Below the pieces are notes generated by a model that worked only from the letters and a program-made list of their open reading frames with translations, had not been told where the DNA came from and ran no database searches. Below, in pieces: positions 1 to 6,643 of a stretch of 20,328 nt of DNA (position 1 is the first letter of the stretch; every line of letters starts with the position of its first letter). Position numbers and translations under genes: made by a program. Origin of the DNA: Firmicutes bacterium UBA1065 (GTDB lineage: Bacteria; Bacillota; Clostridia; Tissierellales; Sedimentibacteraceae); NCBI GenBank assembly GCA_002316225.1, contig DCDC01000085.1:1-20328 (forward strand). Reading direction: 5' to 3'.

Positions 1-758
1 TTCATTATGCTGCATCCCATTTCTTCAGCCTCAATAAGAAAACGGGTTTTTGTCGGATTATAGGTCGCATCAAAGCATAGTTGTCCCGAACGAAGGTATT
101 CCTTGGGTATAGGTGTTTGATCTATGCTGGAAAACATGCCGAGACCGGTATTATTCATAACTACATCCGACTCTTTGATTTTTTCCTCAAGGAGAATTTT
201 GTCCTCAAGATCAATCAACTCAGCAACCGGGGCGAAATTTTGATTTATATCGTCAACCAATTGCTGACCCTTGGCTTTAGTCCGGTTAGCAATATAAATT
301 TTCTTAGCTCCGTAATAAGCCAATACACTGCATATTGCCCTTCCTGCTCCTCCTGCGCCTATACAGAAAAATGTGGATTCTTCTACATTTATATTCGGGT
401 ATTCTTCTTTCAATGCCCTGATAAATCCGATCCCATCAGTGTTGTAAGCCTTAAGCCTGCCGCCCGGCAGAATGACAACCGTATTGCTTGCATTCATCTT
501 TTCACAAAGGGGATCCTTTTCATCAACATATTTCATAACTTCAACCTTGTTTGGTTTTGTTACGGCAAATCCTGCAAAATTCATGTACCTTAACCCGTTT
601 ACCACATCCGGAAGGTGGTCATTTTCCACTTCAGAATAGAAATATACCATATCGATTCCTGCAGCTTTATAAGCTGCATTCTGCATCCTTGCCGCATATG
701 ATTGTGATAAAGGTTTTCCTAACAAGGTTATCATTTTTGTATTAATCGTAATCGGCAT
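1..758 (-). CDS. Shikimate-dehydrogenase-like NAD(P)-dependent oxidoreductase (C-terminus beyond window)
   Basis: This is a partial gene: 252 residues are visible and the C-terminus runs off the left edge. Translation gives an AroE-type fold with the N-terminal substrate domain first. The catalytic lysine lies in VTKPNK (K71) and the conserved aspartate in YNTDG (D108). A Rossmann segment follows, with the IGAGGAGRAI dinucleotide loop near residues 133-142 and an NRT motif (158-160) typical of NADP-preferring members. The usual SxS pair that holds the shikimate carboxylate (PxxHSxS in AroE) reads PLSQSYA here, so the second serine and the preceding histidine are missing. The start ATG lies one base after the stop of the upstream TIM-barrel gene and is preceded by AAGGAGG inside that gene, so the two are translationally coupled. 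The family oxidises or reduces hydroxyl groups on cyclic acids. Inference: it acts on a related polyol or hydroxy acid in this operon rather than in aromatic biosynthesis. Confidence 0.8.
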   Translation of the reverse strand, partial: MPITINTKMITLLGKPLSQSYAARMQNAAYKAAGIDMVYFYSEVENDHLPDVVNGLRYMNFAGFAVTKPNKVEVMKYVDEKDPLCEKMNASNTVVILPGGRLKAYNTDGIGFIRALKEEYPNINVEESTFFCIGAGGAGRAICSVLAYYGAKKIYIANRTKAKGQQLVDDINQNFAPVAELIDLEDKILLEEKIKESDVVMNNTGLGMFSSIDQTPIPKEYLRSGQLCFDATYNPTKTRFLIEAEEMGCSIM

Positions 759-759
759 T

Positions 760-1587
760 TTAATCCTCCTTCTGATAAATTTGGGCTAATAATTCTTTAG
801 CCGTAACAAGACACCTTGAAGCATGCCCTGCCGGACCTCTTACTTCCATTTCCTTTGAATTGGGAAGCTCTATTGATATAGGATTCTCAGGCATAGCCAA
901 GAGCATACCCTTAAGGTCAATTCCTCCTTCTCCTGCGTATAGCCTTCCTTCTCTTGCAACACCGATCATGGAGGGGTCTTCCAGTGAAGGAATTTCTGCC
1001 GGACCGTCACAAAGGTGAATGAAGCCAAATTTCTTTCTGTCTACCTTGGCCAAATCCCCAGGGCTGACCCTGGACCTGTGGGCATGGAGTGTATCTACCA
1101 TCAAATAGGCATTTGGCCTGTCTACCTTGTCAAGAACCTCCAAGGCACCCTCAAGACCGGGTACTCCGGAAAAGGTCACAAATTCCAGGTTAACTTTTAA
1201 GTTATACTTTGCAGCTAAATCACAAATTTTAGCAAATTCCTTGAAAGCATATTCCTTATCCTTGGTCCAGATGCTTGATAAGACATCTGTCGCACCAAGC
1301 TCTGCTCCTGCTGCAAATGCAGATTCATAATCTTCTACTTTCAGGTCTTCCCTGACACGTGCAAGTTCAATATCCATAAGCTTTATGTTATATTGGTCCA
1401 ATGCATTCCTGATATCCTTGAATAATTGCCTGTCTAAATCAAATTGAAACAATGGCTCATTGGGAAGATGCATGGGAATCGGTCTTAGGCTGACAAAGTC
1501 ATAACCTGCCTCTGCAGCAATCCTTATTTGATCAACCGGATGGGTTCCCGGTACGGTCAAATAAGCCAGCGAAAACTTTCTTGTCAT
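760..1587 (-). CDS. Sugar phosphate isomerase/epimerase family TIM-barrel protein
   Basis: A protein of 275 residues belonging to the xylose-isomerase-like TIM barrel superfamily (AP endonuclease 2 / IolE / IolI / hydroxypyruvate isomerase / 3-dehydroshikimate dehydratase). The four expected metal ligands can be placed: E135 in NLEF, D165 in MVDTLHAH, H191 in FIHLCDG and E240 in ISIELP. It should therefore bind a divalent metal and perform an enolisation-type isomerisation, epimerisation or dehydration. It starts with ATG behind AAAGGAGG, 20 bases after the ThDP enzyme gene, and its own end carries the ribosome binding site of the AroE-like gene. The neighbouring AroE-like gene makes a dehydroshikimate-dehydratase-like or IolE-like role attractive, but no sequence feature decides the substrate. 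The family assignment is firm; the specific function is unknown. Confidence 0.82.
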   Translation of the reverse strand: MTRKFSLAYLTVPGTHPVDQIRIAAEAGYDFVSLRPIPMHLPNEPLFQFDLDRQLFKDIRNALDQYNIKLMDIELARVREDLKVEDYESAFAAGAELGATDVLSSIWTKDKEYAFKEFAKICDLAAKYNLKVNLEFVTFSGVPGLEGALEVLDKVDRPNAYLMVDTLHAHRSRVSPGDLAKVDRKKFGFIHLCDGPAEIPSLEDPSMIGVAREGRLYAGEGGIDLKGMLLAMPENPISIELPNSKEMEVRGPAGHASRCLVTAKELLAQIYQKED

Positions 1588-1607
1588 ATATTCCTCCTTT
1601 GATAAAG

Positions 1608-3425
1608 TTATTTATGGGATACAGAATGATCCGGACGAATATATTCTCCTTTTTCATTCTTTACCACTTTTCCGTTAACAATGCCTTCCTTGGGATTATA
1701 AATATCATTAATGTTCCAGCATCCCGGTGTGGGAACTGCTATGTTTTCCATGGGTACATCCAGCAAATAGGGTTTGTTGCTCTTAATCGCCTTCTCAAGG
1801 GCCGGTTTAAATTCATCGGCAGACTCTATTTTTACTGCATCAACCCCGTAAGCTTTGGCAACTTCTGCCCAATTGGGGGTATATGGCTTGCCGTCCGGGG
1901 TCGTAAATACTGTCCCGAATTTTGTCCCATAATTTGAATATTCCAGTCCTGCAATAGTACCAAATGCAGCATTGTTCATAACTACCCAAATAACGGGAAT
2001 ATTTTGCTCTACCGCCGTTGCTAATGCTCCCGGGTTCACTCCGAATCCCCCGTCTCCCACAAGGGTCAAAACCAGCTTATCCGGTGCTGCAAGCTTGCCT
2101 CCTATGAGGGCCGAGCCGCCAAATCCCATGGTTGCCAGTCCAGAGCTGTGATGTATAGTTCCCGGTATGGTAATATCAAATTGCTGAGCAACCCCGTTTT
2201 TGTTCCAGCCAACATCCGTGAAAATAATTGTATCCTCCGGTATAACAGCTTTAACATCCCTTAAAATTCTTTGAGGAGTCATTGGGAATCTTCCATCCGT
2301 AGAAATTTCAATATTTGACTTCTTAAATGCATCCCGGTTTTCTTTAATCATTTCTCTTAAGCCCGGTCTTTTAATCCCTTCAGGTACAAGGGCTTTGGCT
2401 TCTTCAAGAATCTGAGCCAGGGCTTGTTTTAAATCGGCAATAGCTCCGATTGAAACGGGATAATTCCTCCCTATTTCTGTCGGATCGATATCTATCTGCA
2501 GAAATTCTGTTTTATTCATATCAAAAGTAACACCCGGATACCAGCTTGAACTGTCCGCTTCAGCAAAGCGGGTGCCTAATCCCAATAACACATCTGCATT
2601 GGCGGTAAATCTGTGTGTAAACTCAAGACCCCAAAAGCCGGTTTGGCCCAGCATAAGGGGATGGGTATCCGATAAGCACCCTTGCCCCATAAGGGTTCTT
2701 GAAACGGGTATGTCCAAAAATTCAACCAAGGCCTTAAGTTCCTCCGAAGCTCCTGCCAAAAGAACTCCTCCTCCTGCATGAATAACAGGATTTTTTGCTT
2801 CAACTAGCTTCTTTGCTATAGCTTTTGCAGCCGAGGGTGCCAAGGCAGGCTTTATGGTTTCCTGGCTGTCCTTATAGGTGCGGCTAAACAATTCTTCATC
2901 TATTTTTGCGGAAAATACATCCATGGGAACCGATATCAAAACAGGTCCCGGCCTCCCGCTTTCTGCAAGCCTGAATGCTTTATCCAGGATTTCGGGCATT
3001 GCTTCCGGATCATCAACTCTCCAGGCTCTTTTTACGATTGGTTTCAGTATTTCGTATTGAGAAGCATCCGAGTGGAGGTTTACTTCCTGATGGGGATGTT
3101 TCCCGTAATAATACCTGGGAACATCTCCGGCTATAACAACCATAGGGATCGAATCAAAGGAAGCATTGGCCACGCCTGTTACGGTATTCATAATACCGGG
3201 GCCTAAATGGCACATAACAACTCCCGCCTTTTTTTTGATTCTTGCATAGCCGTCAGCAGCCATGGCTGCAATCTGTTCATTCCTGAATGATATAAACTTT
3301 ATTTTCTTGCTTCTTGACAGGGCATCCAAAAAGGCAATCACTGTATGGCCGCATAAACCAAATATATATTCCACATTACGCCTTTCAAGGTATTCCACCA
3401 TCTGGTCTGATACTAATCTTTTCAA
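1608..3425 (-). CDS. Thiamine-diphosphate-dependent enzyme of the acetolactate synthase (IlvB-like) superfamily
   Basis: A protein of 605 residues with the three-domain layout of the POX/ALS family. The N-terminal pyrimidine-binding domain has the catalytic glutamate E50 in FRNEQ and a LGPGIMN loop near 74-80. A central domain follows, then a C-terminal diphosphate-binding domain with the motif from GDGG (457-460) to NN (484-485). The start is TTG, eight bases after AAAGGAGG, and the gene begins just after the aldehyde dehydrogenase stop. No regulatory-subunit gene (IlvN/IlvH) is next to it, and about 40 residues follow the usual end of the fold. Members include acetolactate synthase, glyoxylate carboligase, sulfoacetaldehyde acetyltransferase, 2-hydroxyacyl-CoA lyase and the ring-opening hydrolase IolD. 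Position beside a CoA-acylating aldehyde dehydrogenase suggests it releases or transforms an aldehyde. It could instead be a catabolic acetolactate synthase; the substrate is open. Confidence 0.85.
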   Translation of the reverse strand: MKRLVSDQMVEYLERRNVEYIFGLCGHTVIAFLDALSRSKKIKFISFRNEQIAAMAADGYARIKKKAGVVMCHLGPGIMNTVTGVANASFDSIPMVVIAGDVPRYYYGKHPHQEVNLHSDASQYEILKPIVKRAWRVDDPEAMPEILDKAFRLAESGRPGPVLISVPMDVFSAKIDEELFSRTYKDSQETIKPALAPSAAKAIAKKLVEAKNPVIHAGGGVLLAGASEELKALVEFLDIPVSRTLMGQGCLSDTHPLMLGQTGFWGLEFTHRFTANADVLLGLGTRFAEADSSSWYPGVTFDMNKTEFLQIDIDPTEIGRNYPVSIGAIADLKQALAQILEEAKALVPEGIKRPGLREMIKENRDAFKKSNIEISTDGRFPMTPQRILRDVKAVIPEDTIIFTDVGWNKNGVAQQFDITIPGTIHHSSGLATMGFGGSALIGGKLAAPDKLVLTLVGDGGFGVNPGALATAVEQNIPVIWVVMNNAAFGTIAGLEYSNYGTKFGTVFTTPDGKPYTPNWAEVAKAYGVDAVKIESADEFKPALEKAIKSNKPYLLDVPMENIAVPTPGCWNINDIYNPKEGIVNGKVVKNEKGEYIRPDHSVSHK

Positions 3426-3439
3426 GTTAATAACCTCCT

Positions 3440-4912
3440 TTATTGTATTTCTTCCATTGCCGGGTCATAAAATTCTCCAAACAATTCTTGGTCACTGGGT
3501 CTGTCCTCGGGTATTTCTCTGGATACCCATGTATAGTTCATATAATGTTTTAAATGTACATTCTCAGAAGTTGCATTTCCTCCCCAGGTACCGCAGCCTA
3601 AGCTTGATGTCATGGGCATGCCGTTTGTGAAGGAACCGGCATTTGATTTTGATTGAGGCTGTCTTACCATTATTCTGCCAACTTGGGCTTCCAGGGCAAG
3701 CCTGTGAATGTGGTCGTCATCGTATGAGTAAATGCCCACGCTGTGGCCCTTACCTCCTACTTCGTGAATGGCTTTGACTATATTAATGGCATTTTGGAAT
3801 TCACCCTCATATTTATGAACAGCCAGTAGAGTAGTCAATTTTTCACGGCACCATACATCTTCGTAAGAGGTCGTGTAACTCCCGGTACCCATTGCAATGA
3901 GGAATTTCCTGTCTTCCGGTATTTTAAAACCTGCAAGCTCTGCCATTCTTTGAGGTGACTGGGCAACCGAATCAGGAAGTCGGTGGCATTCTTCATCCCA
4001 CATGATCTTTTTAATTTTTTCCTGTTCTTCTTCATTTAACAAATATCCGCCTACTTCTACCAAGGCCTTTATGCCTTCTTCAAAAATGCTTTCATGTATA
4101 ATAATATTGCCGTCTGCAGAACATCCCGATCCAAAATCCGAGGTCTTTGAAATCATGGTATTGTATGCTGCCTTTAATATTTCATCCTTGGCTGTTTCAT
4201 CCCATACCATGGTAGCATTTCCTGCCCCAACCCCATATGCCGGTGTGCCGGAGTGGTAGGCCCTTCTTACTACACCTTGGCCGCCTGTTGCAATTACCAA
4301 ATCGCATTTTGTATTTAAGGCTTCTGACATGGCTTTATTAATCTTAGCCTTTCCCAGACCCAATATCTGAATCAAATCTTCGGGGGCTCCTACCTGCCTT
4401 AAGCCTTCCCTCATGAGTTCTACTGTCCTGCCTCCGGTTTTTACCGCCCTCGGATGGGGAGAAAATATTATGGCATTCCTTGCCTTAAGAGCATATATGG
4501 CATTCCCTGCAGGGGTCAAGTCCGGGTTTGTTGCAGGAATAACACATGCTATTACACCAACCGGTTTTGCATATTTCACAATGCCTTTTTCGGGAATTTC
4601 TTCAATTATTCCAACACTCTTCTGTCTCAGAGCATCACGCAGAACTCCCCTTATTTTATATTTCTTATTCTCACGGCTTACGGGGTCTCCCATTTTGCTT
4701 TCTTCGATGCTCATTTTAACTAATTCTTTAAAAGTTTTTGTATTGGCTACCTTCCATGCGATAGCCCTTATGGTTCTATCAATTTCCTCTTGACTCCATT
4801 TTTCAAAAATTTTTTGTGCAGCATCGGCTTTTGCAAATTTTTCTTCTATTTCATCTATTTGATCTTGTGTGAGCTTTGCATAAGCCTCTTCCATTGAACT
4901 CATCCTGCTCAT
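3440..4912 (-). CDS. CoA-acylating aldehyde dehydrogenase
   Basis: A protein of 490 residues of the aldehyde dehydrogenase superfamily, in the acylating branch that turns an aldehyde, CoA and NAD(P)+ into an acyl-CoA. Visible marks are a cofactor region with IPATNP (125-130), the GVGAGNAT stretch (227-234) that corresponds to GVGPGN in acylating enzymes such as EutE and the AdhE N-terminal half, and the catalytic cysteine C264 in SDFGSGCSADGN. The C-terminal segment has SLGCGTWGGN, a motif I associate with sulfoacetaldehyde dehydrogenase (SauS)-like and EutE/SucD-like proteins. The start is ATG behind TAGGAGG, 48 bases after the lyase gene. The gene sits between an HMG-CoA-lyase-like gene and a ThDP enzyme, so its aldehyde probably comes from the ThDP step. 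Substrate naming (sulfoacetaldehyde, succinic semialdehyde or other) is not supported. Confidence 0.85.
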   Translation of the reverse strand: MSRMSSMEEAYAKLTQDQIDEIEEKFAKADAAQKIFEKWSQEEIDRTIRAIAWKVANTKTFKELVKMSIEESKMGDPVSRENKKYKIRGVLRDALRQKSVGIIEEIPEKGIVKYAKPVGVIACVIPATNPDLTPAGNAIYALKARNAIIFSPHPRAVKTGGRTVELMREGLRQVGAPEDLIQILGLGKAKINKAMSEALNTKCDLVIATGGQGVVRRAYHSGTPAYGVGAGNATMVWDETAKDEILKAAYNTMISKTSDFGSGCSADGNIIIHESIFEEGIKALVEVGGYLLNEEEQEKIKKIMWDEECHRLPDSVAQSPQRMAELAGFKIPEDRKFLIAMGTGSYTTSYEDVWCREKLTTLLAVHKYEGEFQNAINIVKAIHEVGGKGHSVGIYSYDDDHIHRLALEAQVGRIMVRQPQSKSNAGSFTNGMPMTSSLGCGTWGGNATSENVHLKHYMNYTWVSREIPEDRPSDQELFGEFYDPAMEEIQ

Positions 4913-4960
4913 TTTTTCCTCCTATTTTATACAAAGCAAAATTATTGATCTGTAAAAAAT

Positions 4961-5872
4961 CTATTTATATAAATCTTTTGACCTGCCTGCTTTTTGAATG
5001 TATGAATCTCCGGCATGACCAAGCAAAGCCAGCAGATTTCTTGACAGTTCGATAAGCTTAAGTAAGTCAATTCCGGTAGCTATTCCCATTTCATCCATCA
5101 TGTGAACAACATCTTCCGAAGAAATATTGCCTGCTGCTCCTGGAACAAAGGGACATCCTCCGGTGCCTCCCAAGGCTGTATCAAAATTTGTAATCCCTGC
5201 TTCCATTGCGGCCAGGATATTAGCCATGGCCATTCCCCTGGTGTTGTGAAAATGAAGCCACCATTTTACATGGGGATATTTTTTTTGCATTGAGCAGCAC
5301 ATGTCGTAAACTTGTTTTGGCGTTGCCACACCTGCTGCATCAGAAAGAGAAATTTCTTTTATTCCAACTCCTATATAAGCTTCGACAATTTCTTCCACAT
5401 CATCTATGGGAATCAGCCCCTCCCACGGAGAACCGAAGGGCATGGAAATGGAGCCTGAAACTTCAAGACCATTTTTCAAAGCAAGGTCAACGTTTTCAGC
5501 AAATCCCGCCACTGTTTCCCCTGGTGTTTTGTTTATATTTGCCAGATTATGTTGTTTGCTGGCAGAAACGTTTAGCTTGATTTTCTTACAGCCGCAGTCT
5601 ATTGCCCTCTCAACGCCTTTTTTATTTGCTACAAGGGCACGGAGCTCTACCCCTTCAAAATTACCAATGAGCCTGAACAGTTCATCCGTATCAGCCATCT
5701 GGGGTACTGCCTTAGGATTCATGAATGAGCCTAATTCAATAACCTTGAAACCTGCCTCTATCAAGCCCTCGGCAAGTTTTAGTTTTTCTGATACATTTAA
5801 GATTTTGGGTTCATTTTGCAACCCGTCTCTCAGACCAACCTCGCAGATTACAACCTTAGACGGAAGTTTCAA
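4961..5872 (-). CDS. Hydroxymethylglutaryl-CoA lyase-like protein
   Basis: A protein of 303 residues of the HMGL/DRE-TIM metallolyase family, which splits 3-hydroxyacyl-CoA substrates such as HMG-CoA into acetyl-CoA and a keto acid. Seen directly are the N-terminal EVGLRDGLQNEP motif (R15, D16), metal-binding HFHNTRG (H207, H209) and the glycine-rich active-site loop with GGTGGCPF (C240). Three normally conserved places differ: EVGPRDG reads EVGLRDG, the FGCPYEG segment reads FGSPWEG, and HFHDTRG reads HFHNTRG. The start chosen is TTG at 5872, because AAAGGAGGGG lies just upstream; the in-frame TTG 18 bases earlier would put that site inside the gene. It is the first gene of the operon, 49 bases behind a good SigA promoter. 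Either a true HMG-CoA lyase in leucine breakdown or, more likely given its neighbours, a lyase for another 3-hydroxyacyl-CoA. Confidence 0.82.
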   Translation of the reverse strand: MKLPSKVVICEVGLRDGLQNEPKILNVSEKLKLAEGLIEAGFKVIELGSFMNPKAVPQMADTDELFRLIGNFEGVELRALVANKKGVERAIDCGCKKIKLNVSASKQHNLANINKTPGETVAGFAENVDLALKNGLEVSGSISMPFGSPWEGLIPIDDVEEIVEAYIGVGIKEISLSDAAGVATPKQVYDMCCSMQKKYPHVKWWLHFHNTRGMAMANILAAMEAGITNFDTALGGTGGCPFVPGAAGNISSEDVVHMMDEMGIATGIDLLKLIELSRNLLALLGHAGDSYIQKAGRSKDLYK

Positions 5873-5896
5873 AATTGCCCCTCCTTTCAAAAATAT

Positions 5897-5908
5897 ATTG
5901 CATGCAAT
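5897..5908. promoter_or_regulatory. Perfect 12-bp palindrome in the leader of the catabolic operon
   Basis: ATTGCATGCAAT is a perfect palindrome lying between the predicted -10 box and the ribosome binding site of the lyase gene. The position suits a repressor operator. No regulator gene is present in the window, so the assignment is only positional. Confidence 0.35.
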
Positions 5909-5920
5909 TTTATTAATTTT

Positions 5921-5949
5921 ATTCTATATAAATAATCTATGTAAGTCAA
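5921..5949 (-). promoter_or_regulatory. SigA-type promoter of the five-gene catabolic operon
   Basis: On the minus strand, TTGACT (5949-5944) is followed after exactly 17 bases by TAGAAT (5926-5921). Transcription would begin near 5914, about 40 bases before the TTG start of the lyase gene. It has nearly the same form as the promoter found before the peptide transporter operon. Confidence 0.7.
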
Positions 5950-5969
5950 ATACTTGTTTTGTATTATAC

Positions 5970-5988
5970 TTATAGATGTTCTCTATAA
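5970..5988. promoter_or_regulatory. Putative regulator operator, copy A (19-bp inverted repeat)
   Basis: TTATAGATGTTCTCTATAA has 7-base arms that pair perfectly around 5 bases. It lies just upstream of the -35 box of the catabolic operon promoter and recurs with 17 of 19 identities at 6047-6065. Two copies in one intergenic region suggest a dedicated transcription factor site. Confidence 0.45.
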
Positions 5989-6013
5989 AATTTGACAAAA
6001 ATTTATTAAAGCA

Positions 6014-6044
6014 ATGTTAACCAAAATTTATTTTCGGTTGACAA
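6014..6044 (+). promoter_or_regulatory. BirA operator upstream of bioY
   Basis: The half-sites ATGTTAACC (6014-6022) and GGTTGACAA (6036-6044) form a dyad with a 13-base spacer. They match the known BirA-box pattern of the TTGTnAACC...GGTTnACAA type. The right half contains the -35 box, so bound BirA-biotinyl-AMP would block RNA polymerase. A dyad of identical geometry precedes birA. Confidence 0.8.
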
Positions 6045-6066
6045 ACTTATGGATGTTTTCTATAAT
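6038..6066 (+). promoter_or_regulatory. SigA-type promoter of bioY
   Basis: TTGACA (6038-6043) and TATAAT (6061-6066) are both perfect consensus with a 17-base spacer. Transcription would start near 6073, about 30 bases before the chosen bioY start. Because the start site lies after 6066, any in-frame ATG upstream of it, such as 6014, cannot be the translation start. Confidence 0.8.
6047..6065. promoter_or_regulatory. Putative regulator operator, copy B (19-bp inverted repeat overlapping the bioY -10)
   Basis: TTATGGATGTTTTCTATAA repeats copy A at 5970-5988 with two differences and keeps most of its dyad symmetry. It overlaps the bioY -10 box. The two copies are offset by 77 bases in the same orientation. 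It may be a real second operator or a relic of a duplicated promoter segment. Confidence 0.4.
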
Positions 6067-6103
6067 AATTAAAGTTATGTATCAGACAAGGATGAGGAAA
6101 TAT

Positions 6104-6643
6104 ATGAATAAAGGACAAGTATTAAGTGTAAGAGATATTGCACGGATAGGAATTTTTACGGCACTGACCGCCATTGGGGCATTTATCAGCATTCCCATTG
6201 GACCTGTCCCCATAACCCTCCAGTCATTTTTCGTGCTCTTGTCAGGTATTATCCTGGGGGCAAAAAAGGCAGCCTATTCTCAGGCAACTTATTTGTTGCT
6301 GGGACTTGTTGGCTTTCCCTTATTTGCGGGATTCACCGGTGGGTTCCAGTCCATTTACAAGCCAAGTTTTGGTTTTATTTTAGGATATATTGCCGCAGCT
6401 TATTTTACCGGTAAATTAACCGAAGAAAAAAGCGAAAAACCATACATTTGGCCGGCTGTGTTTACCGGAACACTTATCATTTATGCTTTCGGGTTTCCAT
6501 ACATGTACTTCGTATTAAATATAATGCTTAACAATAATTTTTCCATTATCAGAATTCTGCAATTAGGTGTTTTTGCATTCATACCCGGAGATATATTAAA
6601 GGCAGTATTAATAGTATTTCTTGCTAAAAAATTTTCCCCCTAA
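6104..6643 (+). CDS. bioY: Biotin transporter substrate-binding protein BioY
   Basis: A hydrophobic protein of 179 residues, the usual size for BioY, the membrane-embedded S component that captures biotin for an energy-coupling-factor (ECF) importer. About six membrane segments are visible, with typical BioY stretches such as ARIGIFTALTAIGAFISIPIG near the N-terminus, VPITLQ and the GFxxGF-like region that follows. The start chosen is the ATG at 6104, six to seven bases after GAGG; an in-frame upstream extension would overlap the promoter and operator. No ECF ATPase or T-component gene is nearby, so it probably shares a general ECF module or acts alone. The BirA operator over its -35 box indicates repression when biotin is plentiful. 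Its stop overlaps the stop of the converging EamA gene by 4 bases. Confidence 0.92.
   Translation: MNKGQVLSVRDIARIGIFTALTAIGAFISIPIGPVPITLQSFFVLLSGIILGAKKAAYSQATYLLLGLVGFPLFAGFTGGFQSIYKPSFGFILGYIAAAYFTGKLTEEKSEKPYIWPAVFTGTLIIYAFGFPYMYFVLNIMLNNNFSIIRILQLGVFAFIPGDILKAVLIVFLAKKFSP

Noticed and set aside
81..593. Plus-strand 170-codon ORF opposite the AroE-like gene
   Set aside because: It lies wholly antisense to a gene with clear motifs and has no ribosome binding site or recognisable domain.
1608..3425. Naming the ThDP enzyme ilvB or alsS
   Set aside because: No ilvN/ilvH, ilvC, ilvD or alsD neighbour, and the operon partners indicate a catabolic role; the superfamily is too broad for a symbol.
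1608..4912. Sulfonate pathway (Xsc plus SauS) as an explanation for the ThDP enzyme and aldehyde dehydrogenase
   Set aside because: The dehydrogenase has SauS-like segments, but the ThDP enzyme does not match Xsc as I recall it, and no sulfonate transporter, phosphate acetyltransferase or sulfite-handling gene is present.
5406..5975. Plus-strand 189-codon ORF opposite the lyase gene and running into its promoter
   Set aside because: It is antisense to a well-supported gene; the composition follows from reverse-strand codons and no domain is visible.
6014..6103. Extended N-terminus of BioY beginning at 6014
   Set aside because: This segment contains the BirA operator and both promoter hexamers, so it lies upstream of the transcript start.
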